Source: JAKQHY01 sp034429475
GTDB taxonomy: Bacteria > Chloroflexota > Anaerolineae > B4-G1 > SLSP01
Direction of reading: 5' to 3'
DNA: 39,882 nucleotides
Assembly (NCBI GenBank): GCA_034429475.1
Contig: DAOUGD010000284.1
Location: forward strand, 1-39,882
Position 1 is the first letter of the stretch. Every line of letters starts with the position of its first letter. The position numbers and the translations under genes are program-made. Below the pieces are notes generated by a model that was given only the letters and a program-made list of their open reading frames with translations, searched no databases and was not told the DNA's origin. Below are positions 30,780 through 38,332 of the stretch, in pieces.

Positions 30780-31853
30780 TTATGCACTCCGCAAGACGTG
30801 GACACACGCCTCGTAGAAGCTAACGCCGACCGACGCGCCCTCGGGATACACTTCCATCTGCAACGGATTCGTCTCGCTGGCGGTGAGGAGTTGGCCGGCG
30901 ACCTCGACGTCGTAATCAATCGCGTCCCCTAAGTAGGCGGCGCGGCGCACAATCCCCTGGTACGTCCCCGTGTCTTTCCGCACCTGGATCATCTCCGGGC
31001 GGACGATGAGCGTGACCGCAGCGCCGGCGGGATGCGCCTCCTGCGCCGCCAGTTTGAGCGGCTGCCCGAACGCTTCCACGACGAGTGCGCCGTTCTCGCG
31101 CCCCCGCACCGTCCCGGCGACGAAGTTGGCCCGCCCGATGAAGTCCGCCACAAAGCGGGTCTGTGGGCGTCGGTACACCTCGACCGGCGAGCCGACCTGC
31201 TCGATGCGGCCCCCGTTCATCACCACCACCTTGTCCGAGAGTGTCATCGCCTCGATCTGGTCGTGGGTGACGTAGACGCTGGTGATGCCCAGGCTGCGCT
31301 GGATGCGGCGGATTTCCGTGCGCATCTGCTCGCGCAGCTTGGCGTCCAGGTTGGAGAGCGGCTCGTCCATCAATAACACCTTCGGCTCCATCACCAGGGC
31401 GCGGGCGAGCGCCACGCGCTGCTGCTGCCCGCCGGAAAGCTGGTTCGGCGCGCGTTTCTCGTAGCCGGAAAGCTGCACCAGCGCCATCACCCGCGCCACC
31501 CGTTCCGCGATTTGGGCCTTGGGCAGCCGCTGGACGTTCAGCCCATAGGCGACGTTTTCAAAGACGTTGAGGTGCGGGAAGATGGCGTAGCTCTGAAACA
31601 CCATCGCCATGTCGCGTTTGTGCGGCGGGCGGGTGTTGATTTCTTCGCCGTCCAGCATAATGCGCCCGGCGGTAGGGAACTCGAAGCCGGCGATCAGGCG
31701 CAGCGTCGTCGTCTTGCCGCAGCCCGACGGCCCCAGCAGCGTGACCAGTTCCCCCTGCTGAATGTCCAAATCAATGGCATTGACCGCCGTAACTTCCGTA
31801 TTTCCCCCGCGCGGCGGGAACGTTTTGGTGATGGCATTAAGGGTTAAGTACAT
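30780..31853 (-). CDS. Fbp/Afu/Pot-type ABC importer ATPase
   Basis: 357 aa from ATG 31853 with GGAG upstream; the longer frame to 31949 consists of repeat and is rejected. NBD: Walker A GPSGCGKTT, Q-loop in FQSYAIFPHLNVFENVAYGL, signature LSGGQQQRVALARALV, Walker B VLLMDEPLSNLDAKLR, H-loop YVTHDQIEAM. A C-terminal TOBE-like regulatory domain (LIVRPEMIQVRKDTGTYQGI) is present. It is the last gene of binding protein - permease - ATPase, with a long hairpin repeat between permease and ATPase. Confidence 0.93.
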   Translation of the reverse strand: MYLTLNAITKTFPPRGGNTEVTAVNAIDLDIQQGELVTLLGPSGCGKTTTLRLIAGFEFPTAGRIMLDGEEINTRPPHKRDMAMVFQSYAIFPHLNVFENVAYGLNVQRLPKAQIAERVARVMALVQLSGYEKRAPNQLSGGQQQRVALARALVMEPKVLLMDEPLSNLDAKLREQMRTEIRRIQRSLGITSVYVTHDQIEAMTLSDKVVVMNGGRIEQVGSPVEVYRRPQTRFVADFIGRANFVAGTVRGRENGALVVEAFGQPLKLAAQEAHPAGAAVTLIVRPEMIQVRKDTGTYQGIVRRAAYLGDAIDYDVEVAGQLLTASETNPLQMEVYPEGASVGVSFYEACVHVLRSA

Positions 31854-31883
31854 GGCGACTCCGTTGGGTAGGGTAAGGTGAAA

Positions 31884-31988
31884 TGGGAAATGAGTAATGG
31901 GAAATGAGTAATGGGAAATGAGTAATGAATGGCGACGCGCCTTTCTCATTACTTCTTACTCATTTCTCATTACTCGTTACTCATTTCC
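31884..31988. repeat. Long heptamer hairpin between permease and ATPase genes
   Basis: The left arm (31884-31929) is six or seven words GAAATGA/GTAATGG, and the right arm (31943-31988) the inverse words (TCATTAC, TCATTTC, TTACTCA). About 46 bases per arm pair imperfectly around GCGACGCGC. The TAA stop of the permease (31977-31979) lies within the right arm, so the last codons (GGAAATGAG) are themselves repeat. It may lower ATPase expression or protect the upstream mRNA. Confidence 0.92.
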
Positions 31989-34208
31989 TTTCCGCAACAC
32001 GCGGTTGGTGACAAAATATAGGCCGCCGATGGCGACGAGGACGAAGAGGATGATGGTCGTCGAGTAGGCGGCGGCGATGCTGATGCCGCCCTGCTCCCAC
32101 TCGCTCATGATGGCGGCGGTGACGATGCGCCAGCGCGCGCTCACCAGGAAGATGATGGCCGATACGCTCGTCATGTGGCGTGTGAAGCTGAAGATCATCC
32201 CGGCCAGCAGCGCGGGCAGGATGAGCGGCAGCGTGACTTTGCGGAAGGTGTACTGCGCGTCGGCGCCCAGGCTGTTGGAGGCTTCTTCGATGGCGGGATC
32301 GATCTGTTGCAGCGCGGCCACACCGGAGCGCACCGAAGCCGGCAGGCTCCGCACGGCGTAGGCCATCAGGATGATGAACGGCGTGCCGACGAGCGTGAGC
32401 GGCATCCCGGTGAAACTCAGAGCAGCGGTCACGGCCAGCATAAACGTCGCCAGCGCGACGCGCCAGCGCCCTTTTTCCGGCTGGATCAGCAGCACGCCGG
32501 CGAAGACCAGGACAATCGTCATCAACGTGGGCGGAAGCTGGAACAACACCTTGATGTGATCTGCAACCTGGAAGATGGCGTTGCTCCAAAAGCCGCGCGG
32601 CAGACTGCGGCTCAACGCTGCAATCGGCATGGCGACGAACTCGATGAGGTTGTAGGCCAGGAGGTACGCGCCGAGTCCGACCCAAATTTTCCCGCGTATC
32701 TGCCCCTGTTTTAGCCAAAGATAGAGACCCGCCGCTACCACCGCGCCGCCGAGCAGGTAGTACACACCCGCCAGCCCCAGGACGCCGTCCAGGAAACTCA
32801 GGCCGACGCCCACGGCGGAGCCGAGCAGCAGGACGATGATTTGCTGCCGCCTCTCGTGGAAGAGCGTGCGGGCCAGGAAGAACGCCAAAACGAGGTAGAG
32901 CAGCACGACCACGATCATCGGCGGCGTGCTGAAAGCCAGCACAAAGCCGATCCCCAGGATCGTGCCGGGGACCGCGCCCCCCAGGTTCGAGACGAAATCC
33001 AGCGCTTCCTTGCCGCTGAAACGCTTGCGCACCACCAGGAACGCGATGATCATCCCGATGAGCACGGCAAACGGCGTCGCCAGCAGGCTGAGGAACGTCG
33101 TGTCGAGCACGGCCTCGATGCCGCGCGTCAGCATCAATTGCCACCATTCCAGCGTCAGGCTGAAGTCCACGCCCCACGTCTGGCAGAAGGAACTGTAGAC
33201 AATCGCCAGATAGAGCAGCACGATGAGCGCGCAAAACAGATAGGTGGCGATAATGAAGGGCCAGCGAATCCACGGCTCCTTTTCGACGACGTGACCGCCG
33301 GTGGGCTTGCCGGTCACGGAGATGTAGGAGCGCCGCGTCACGTAGTAGCGTTGCAGCAGGAAGACGATGAGGGTGGGAATCAGCAGCACCAGCGCCAGGG
33401 TTGAGGCTTTCTGGTAATCGTATTCGCCCGCGACGGCGAGGAAGATTTGGGTGGCAAGGACGCTGACGTTGCCGGAGATGAACAGCGGATTGCCCAGATC
33501 GGCCAGCGATTCGACGAAGAGCAGCATGAACGCCCCGGCCAGCCCCGGAATGAGCAGCGGCAGCGTCACGGTGCGAAAGATGTGGAAGCGGTTCGCGCCC
33601 ATGCTCTCGGCGGCCTCCTCCATCGAAGGATCGAGCCGTTCCAACATAGCGCGCAGGATCAGGTACGCGGCGGAGAAGAAGGTGATCGTCTGCACGAAGA
33701 CCAGCCCATCCATCCCGTAGATGTCGTTGGCGCCCTGCGGGAATTCCATGCCAAGCAGTTTGCGCGTGATCAGGCCGTTGCGCCCGAAGAGCAGCACCGC
33801 GCTCAGGGCGACGGCGAACGGCGGCGACACAGTGGGCGTCAGCGCCAGGATGTGGATGAGGCGCTTGCCGGGCGGATTGCAGCGCACCATCGTGTAGGCG
33901 AAGATGAAGCCGACCAGCGTGCTGAACGTCGCGGCGAGACTGCCCATCAACAGGGTGTTGGCGAAAATTTTGCGGTAGAGTGGGCCGTAGTAGTCGCTGA
34001 AATAGCGGGCGAAGTGTACAAGGCTGAACTGTCCTTCACCCGTGAAAAAACCGTTCGCCGCCGTGCGTAAAATCGGGTAAAAGATAAAAATGAAGAGAAA
34101 AATTCCACAGAATACCAGGCTCATCCAGAGCACTGGGTCTTGCGCGATGATGGCAAATTCCCGGTAACGGCGACGCAAATTTTCGGTGAAACGAGGGATG
34201 TGGGTCAT
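31977..34208 (-). CDS. Fused double ABC permease (Fbp/Afu type) with internal insertion
   Basis: 743 aa from ATG 34208. Two permease domains in one chain. EAA loop 1: EEAAESMGANRFHIFRTVTL (about 196-215). EAA loop 2: EEASNSLGADAQYTFRKVTL (about 640-659). This is the FbpB/AfuB layout, where one chain spans the whole membrane channel. Unlike relatives, the second half carries about 170 extra residues (roughly 430-605) with several helices between TILGIGFVLAF and LVGTPFIILMAYAVRSLP, where the parts normally join closely. The stop codon lies in the repeat at 31884-31988. Substrate: Fe3+ or a small phosphorylated compound are options for this family. Confidence 0.9.
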   Translation of the reverse strand: MTHIPRFTENLRRRYREFAIIAQDPVLWMSLVFCGIFLFIFIFYPILRTAANGFFTGEGQFSLVHFARYFSDYYGPLYRKIFANTLLMGSLAATFSTLVGFIFAYTMVRCNPPGKRLIHILALTPTVSPPFAVALSAVLLFGRNGLITRKLLGMEFPQGANDIYGMDGLVFVQTITFFSAAYLILRAMLERLDPSMEEAAESMGANRFHIFRTVTLPLLIPGLAGAFMLLFVESLADLGNPLFISGNVSVLATQIFLAVAGEYDYQKASTLALVLLIPTLIVFLLQRYYVTRRSYISVTGKPTGGHVVEKEPWIRWPFIIATYLFCALIVLLYLAIVYSSFCQTWGVDFSLTLEWWQLMLTRGIEAVLDTTFLSLLATPFAVLIGMIIAFLVVRKRFSGKEALDFVSNLGGAVPGTILGIGFVLAFSTPPMIVVVLLYLVLAFFLARTLFHERRQQIIVLLLGSAVGVGLSFLDGVLGLAGVYYLLGGAVVAAGLYLWLKQGQIRGKIWVGLGAYLLAYNLIEFVAMPIAALSRSLPRGFWSNAIFQVADHIKVLFQLPPTLMTIVLVFAGVLLIQPEKGRWRVALATFMLAVTAALSFTGMPLTLVGTPFIILMAYAVRSLPASVRSGVAALQQIDPAIEEASNSLGADAQYTFRKVTLPLILPALLAGMIFSFTRHMTSVSAIIFLVSARWRIVTAAIMSEWEQGGISIAAAYSTTIILFVLVAIGGLYFVTNRVLRKGNE

Positions 34209-34260
34209 TTCAGAGCCTTTACGCAACAAAATGACAGGAGTTATGCGGTTCTTTTTGGGG

Positions 34261-34339
34261 GACAGGATTTACAGGATTAACAAGATAAAAAAACGTCCAC
34301 AAAGCGTTTTCTAATCCTGAAAATCCTGTTAATCCTGTC
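34261..34339. repeat. Inverted repeat of ACAGGATTT words
   Basis: The left arm GACAGGATTTACAGGATTAA (34261-34280) pairs with the right arm from CTAATCCTG to TTAATCCTGTC (34311-34339), with few mismatches. Words are 9 bp (ACAGGATTT, ACAGGATTA). I recall near-identical text in unrelated bacteria. Confidence 0.85.
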
Positions 34340-34372
34340 AAAAAATGGTAACCCGCGTAACTCCTGAAAATG

Positions 34373-34421
34373 AAACGTGAAACGTGAAGTGTAATAACCT
34401 TACGTTTCACGTTTCACGTTT
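34373..34421. terminator. Heptamer hairpin after the binding-protein gene (AAACGTG family)
   Basis: Three AAACGTG-type words (34373-34394) pair over 22 positions, with two wobble-type mismatches, to TTACGTTTCACGTTTCACGT and TT (34400-34421); loop TAACC. On the minus strand it begins about ten bases after the TAA stop of the binding protein, followed by T-poor sequence. It may be an attenuator that favours the binding protein over the permease. Confidence 0.85.
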
Positions 34422-34429
34422 TACGGTTT

Positions 34430-35467
34430 TTACTGCTTCAAATTGTCGGCCGCCACAATCTCATTCGTGAACTTATCCACAAACGCCTTCTTGTTTTCGC
34501 CGGCCCACTGGAAGTTGTACTCAATTAACTTCACCTGCAATAATTCAGGGTGCGAAAGCTCCACGCCCTTGACCGTGGGGGCCTGGTAGGCGTGGTACTT
34601 CGGGCCGAGCGCCTGCCCTTCCGCCGAGATGGCCCAATCGAACCACTTCTTGGCGGCGTCGAGGTGCTTCGCGCCCTTGAGGATGCCCATCCCGCCGATC
34701 TCGTAGCCGGTGCCCTCCGCCGGGAACGTCAGTTCCAGCGGCATCCCGTTGTTGTCAATCTCATTGACGATGTCGTGCGAGAACACAATGCCGACCGCGG
34801 CCTCACCCTGCCCGACGAACTTGGCCGGGGCCGCGCCGCTTTTGGTGAACTGCTGCACCTGGCCCGCGTACTGCTGGATATATTTCCAACCTGCCTCTTC
34901 ACCGCGAATTTGCAAGACGGTTGCCAGCGCGGTGTAGGATGTGCCGGAGGTCGAAGGGTGCGCCACCATAATCTGCCCCTTGAACTCCGGGCGCAGCAGG
35001 TCATCCCAGGAAGTGGGCGCCTTCACGCCGGGATTCTGCGCCAGCCAATCCTTGTTGGTGCAGAAAGCCAGGGAGCCAACGTAGATACCGACCCAGGTGT
35101 TATCCGGGTCTTTGTACTTCGTCTGATCGAGCAGGTTCTTGTAGTTGGGCGAGTCGTACTTCTCCAACAAGTCCATCCCCTTCGCCGCGACAAAGCTGTC
35201 CAACGGGCCGCCCCACCAGATGTCGAACTGGGGGTTGTCCTTCTCGGCCTGGATGCGGGCCAGGGCCTCGCCGCTGGACATGCGGACGTAGTTGACGGTG
35301 ATGCCGTACTTCGCCTCAAATTCCTGCTTCATCCCCTGGCACCACTCTTCCTGCGGCGTGCAGAGGACGTTAATCTCGGTGCTGGCCGGCTGTCCGCAGC
35401 CACTCAGCGCCATCCCGAACAGAGCTACGATGGCGATCAAAGCCATCCAACGTGATTTGTGAGCCAT
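34430..35467 (-). CDS. Fbp/Afu-type ABC solute-binding lipoprotein
   Basis: 345 aa. Signal segment MALIAIVALFGMALSGC is a lipobox, so it is anchored outside the membrane. The mature part is a two-lobe class II binding protein: INVLCTPQEEWCQGMKQEFE, FDIWWGGPLDSFVAAKG, PTSWDDLLRPEFKGQIMVAHPSTSGTSYTAL, GQGEAAVGIVFSHDI. The PTSWDDLL...GQI and STSGT segments are typical of AfuA/FbpA/phosphonate-type proteins. No clear pair of adjacent Tyr iron ligands is seen, so an organic or phosphorylated ligand is more likely than iron. ATG 35467 follows GGAGGAG; a longer frame to 35593 crosses the promoter and is rejected. Confidence 0.92.
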   Translation of the reverse strand: MAHKSRWMALIAIVALFGMALSGCGQPASTEINVLCTPQEEWCQGMKQEFEAKYGITVNYVRMSSGEALARIQAEKDNPQFDIWWGGPLDSFVAAKGMDLLEKYDSPNYKNLLDQTKYKDPDNTWVGIYVGSLAFCTNKDWLAQNPGVKAPTSWDDLLRPEFKGQIMVAHPSTSGTSYTALATVLQIRGEEAGWKYIQQYAGQVQQFTKSGAAPAKFVGQGEAAVGIVFSHDIVNEIDNNGMPLELTFPAEGTGYEIGGMGILKGAKHLDAAKKWFDWAISAEGQALGPKYHAYQAPTVKGVELSHPELLQVKLIEYNFQWAGENKKAFVDKFTNEIVAADNLKQ

Positions 35468-35593
35468 AGGTCTCCTCCAAAAGTAAGATAGGTGATTGAT
35501 GTGCTGCTTATGGTTGGGAAAGGGTGCTGTTAATGGATTGCCGGGCGTCACCTCCTTTTTGCTGGCATAGATAGAGGTGGGTAAGACATGCAA

Positions 35594-35622
35594 ACTATAC
35601 TGTCTAAAATGCCGGTTGTCAA
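35594..35622 (-). promoter_or_regulatory. Promoter of the Afu-type importer operon
   Basis: Minus strand: TTGACA (35622-35617), 17 bases, TATAGT (35599-35594). It is the best consensus match in the window. The leader to ATG 35467 is about 120 bases. Confidence 0.8.
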
Positions 35623-35634
35623 TCAGGGTGTGAG

Positions 35635-35805
35635 TTGGAAATTTTCGCGCAAGCAGAGGATGAACGGCTGATCGGGATCATGATGGACGCCCTGGCCCAC
35701 CTGTGGCAAACCGGCGTCGCCGCCGCCTTGCCCGCCGCCGTCGTCGCCGCACTGGGCATCCCGGCAACGGAGGTGGAGGCCCGGTTCCGCAAAGCCGGGG
35801 CGTAG
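35635..35805 (+). pseudogene. Short open frame, probable gene remnant left of the insertion sequence
   Basis: A frame of 56 codons (TTG start possible) reads EIFAQAEDERLIGIMMDALA, then HLWQTGVAAALPAAVVAALG and IPATEVEARFRKAGA. Codon use is GC-rich and gene-like in its second half, but its beginning overlaps the Afu promoter, so it looks like the 3' end of a lost gene. I do not recognise the family. Nothing joins it to the surface protein on the other side of the insertion sequence. Confidence 0.35.
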
Positions 35806-35881
35806 GTTTCCGGCTGACGTCTGTAAGACAAGAAACTTGTTTCTGAATAAGCTAGGACTTACGCAAACTGGTTCATGAGGC

Positions 35882-35890
35882 TGTTATAAT
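35882..35890 (+). promoter_or_regulatory. Extended -10 promoter of the transposase, leaderless geometry
   Basis: TGTTATAAT (35882-35890) has the extended TG. Its end is seven bases before the ATG at 35898, exactly the spacing seen before the gene at 1787. No -35 match is clear. Confidence 0.55.
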
Positions 35891-35897
35891 GCCGGGT

Positions 35898-36914
35898 ATG
35901 AGCCAAGTGACCCGGTTGGATTATTGTCAGTTCTTGTTGGTGAGTCAGATCAACTACACGCTGACGTACTTCGCCGACCATAGCGACCAGTTCAGCCACG
36001 ATGCAGCGAAACGCTATCTGGAAGGAGACAAAATCACACCCCGCCTGGTATGGGAGCAGGTACGTGGGCAGGTCATCTCCTCGCCGCTGGGCTATGTCGT
36101 GTTTGATGATACGGTGGTGGATAAACAATACGCCCGGGTGATTGAAATTGCCCGACGGCAGTATAGCGGCAATGCACACCGTGTCATTCGCGGGATCGGT
36201 GTCGTGACGTGCGTGTATGTCAATCCGGAACTGGACCGGTTCTGGATTATTGACTATCGGATTTACGACCCCGACCGTGATGGGAAGAGCAAGTTGGCGC
36301 ATGTGCGCGAAATGCTGTTGAATGCGGTACATGACAAGCAACTCCCATTTCGGGCGGTGTTGATGGATACGTGGTACGCAGAGCGGAAATTGATGTTGTG
36401 GATTGAGCGGTTGGGCAAGTTGTACTACTGCCCGCTCAAGAGCAATCGCTTGGTGGACGCGAGTGAGGGGACGCAACCTTACACGCACATTGCGACGTTG
36501 GAATGGGATGCGACGGCCGAACAACACGGTCAGACGATCCATATCAAAGACTTCCCGAAGGGCCATCGGGTGAAACTCTTCCGGCTGGTGCGCTCTACCG
36601 AGCGCACGGACTATGTCGCCACCAACGACATGGAGCAGGACGCCACGGCAGCGACACAAGAAGTGTGTGGCTATCGCTGGAAGGTCGAGCAGTTTCATCG
36701 CGAGGGCAAGCAAGTCACGGGGATCGAACGTTGTCAATGTCGCAAAGCCCGCATGCAACGCAATCACATTGGCTGCGCCTTGCTGGTATGGGTGCGCTTG
36801 AACCAAGTCGCCACCGAAACGGAGCGCACTATTTATCAGGTGAAGCATCAGTTGTTGGATAACTATATGGTTGAACAATTGCGTGCCCCGACCATCAAGA
36901 TGACTTTTGCGTAA
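35898..36914 (+). CDS. DDE-type transposase
   Basis: 338 aa from ATG 35898; an ATG at 35889 overlaps the TATAAT box and is less likely. Acidic motifs: DDTVVDKQYARVIE near residue 72, then MDTWYAERKLM near 158 (second Asp), then WKVEQFHREGKQVTGIERCQ with the third acidic residue in the YRWKVE segment. ARRQYSGNAHRVIRGIG follows the first Asp. The spacing and the Y-(R)-W-K-V-E-x-F-H-R pattern place it in the RNase H-like IS4/IS701-type clan; I cannot name the IS family with certainty. It appears intact. Confidence 0.88.
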   Translation: MSQVTRLDYCQFLLVSQINYTLTYFADHSDQFSHDAAKRYLEGDKITPRLVWEQVRGQVISSPLGYVVFDDTVVDKQYARVIEIARRQYSGNAHRVIRGIGVVTCVYVNPELDRFWIIDYRIYDPDRDGKSKLAHVREMLLNAVHDKQLPFRAVLMDTWYAERKLMLWIERLGKLYYCPLKSNRLVDASEGTQPYTHIATLEWDATAEQHGQTIHIKDFPKGHRVKLFRLVRSTERTDYVATNDMEQDATAATQEVCGYRWKVEQFHREGKQVTGIERCQCRKARMQRNHIGCALLVWVRLNQVATETERTIYQVKHQLLDNYMVEQLRAPTIKMTFA

Positions 36915-38219
36915 GTCCTAAACCTGTACGACCTGGCCGGCGAACCCTACGTGCTGTTGCGCTTCTTCTTCGGCGCCAATGATGCGACAACCTATGACGG
37001 CTTCGCCTTCGATAACTTTGAAATCCGCGCCGGCTGCGCCTGGCTGGAGACTGCCGCCGGCAACGACTGGCACACCGCCGCCAACTGGGATTGCGGCCAC
37101 GTCCCCAGCGCGGACGACATCGCCATGCTGCCGTGGCTTGAAGATGCCATCACCACGACGATCTCCGCCGATGCTGTGGCGGCGGCGGTGGGCGTAGAGG
37201 ACAATCTCATCCTGGCCGGCGGCGACCTGACCACGCGCTACGTCTACGAGTACGGCGTCGTCTACATCGCCGAGGGCCACGAGGTCAACCTTACTGGCAG
37301 CGGCAACGCCTGGGAGGCCACCTGGGAGACGCAGGAGTACTGGGACGAGCAGTGGGGCGCGCCGACGAATGGGCTGGTGCGCTTCAGCGGGCCGGGCGTG
37401 CAGCGCATCGTCCACGATTACGAGGACTTTGCGCCAAGCCAGTACGCTCAATTCTACGATGTGGTGGTGGGGAACGGAAGCCACCTTGACGTCAAGAGCC
37501 ATTGGCTGGTCGCGCGCAACCTGACTGTGGAATCCGGTGGGACGGTGGCGATGGGTGTATCCGCGCCGGTTCCCAATGAAACCACGGGCGCGCTCCAGGT
37601 AGTAGAATTCGCGCTGGCGGTGAACGGCGCGCTGACCAACAACGGCACACTCCGCCAACAGAAGACCCTCGGCGCGGCCTATTACGACGTTGCTTTCTTC
37701 AATACGGGCGGTTACGGCGGCTTGAAGCTGAATCCGAGCGGGTTCAACCTCGGCCCGACCACCGTGCAGATTCGCGGCGGGCAGGAGTGTACGACCATCC
37801 CCGGCGAGACGCTCCAACGCTGTTTCAACATCGCGCCGACCACCGCGCCCGGCAGCCCCGGCGTCGCCGTCACCTTCTACTTCACCGTCGCCGACCTCCC
37901 GGTGGGGCATACGTGTGAGACGGTGGAACTCTACCACCACGACAGCATCACATGGAGCCTGCCCATCACGCGCGATGTCACTTATGGCACAAACGGGCGG
38001 GACTGCGCCAATCTGCCGTACTCCATCCGCGTTACTGGCGTCACCGACTTCTCGCCCTTCGTGTTGGCCGGCAGCGGCGCCGCGCCGACCGCTGTGAGAT
38101 TGCGGGATGCGCGCGCGCTGTCGGGACTTCCCGGCTTCCTCGGCCTGGTCGGTATCGGATGGAGTCTGTGTACACTGCGACGCTGCAGGCGGCACCTCGA
38201 TCCGCCGTCTACGGCATAA
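36915..38219 (+). pseudogene. Surface-exposed beta-rich protein, 5' end lost at the insertion sequence
   Basis: About 430 codons stay open directly from the IS right end, in the same frame as the transposase and separated from it by its TAA. The first residues LNLYDLAGEPYVLLRFFFGAND...YDGFAFDNFEIRAG are the middle of a jelly-roll/MAM-like domain, so the N-terminus with its signal peptide is missing. Then come ANWDCGHVPSADDIAML repeats-like beta text, and GVTDFSPFVLAGSGAAPTAV, a common end of secreted Chloroflexota and Gram-positive-like proteins. The C-terminus has a hydrophobic stretch (LPGFLGLVGIGWSLCTL) and RRCRRH, a possible anchor. Without a start it is likely dead; GTG 36951 is a weak alternative. 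Confidence 0.75.
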
Positions 38220-38262
38220 GCCCGTTTCCGTCGTTATCCTGGGCGCGTCGGTGTAGGGCTAC

Positions 38263-38290
38263 TTGTCCAAAGATGACATCCGCATATAGT
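38263..38290 (+). promoter_or_regulatory. Possible promoter of the AbgB-like gene
   Basis: TTGTCC (38263-38268), 16 bases, TATAGT (38285-38290), leader of about 36 bases to ATG 38333. The -10 equals that of the two other importer promoters. Confidence 0.45.
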
Positions 38291-38332
38291 TCACAGTGCG
38301 TATATCGCCAAATTTCAACAAGGAGCGAGTTC

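Larger units (their letters stand above)
35853..36920 (+). mobile_element. Complete insertion sequence, 1068 bp
   Basis: Ends are perfect 15-bp inverted repeats: TAGGACTTACGCAAA at 35853-35867 and its complement at 36906-36920. One transposase gene fills the element. No target duplication longer than the terminal TA is seen (flanks GAATAAGC and AACCTGT differ). The TAA stop of the transposase is part of the right terminal repeat. A one-mismatch copy of the end is found at 6500-6511. Confidence 0.88.

Noticed and set aside
31854..31949. N-terminal extension of the Afu-type ATPase
   Set aside because: It is repeat-derived, and ATG 31853 has a ribosome site and the family N-terminus.
35635..35805. 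N-terminal half of the surface protein left of the insertion sequence
   Set aside because: The frame ends at 35805 before the IS and its text is helical, unlike the beta-rich right side.
37952..38332. Long upstream extension of the AbgB-like protein
   Set aside because: It overlaps the surface protein in another frame; AGGAG and the family N-terminus support ATG 38333.
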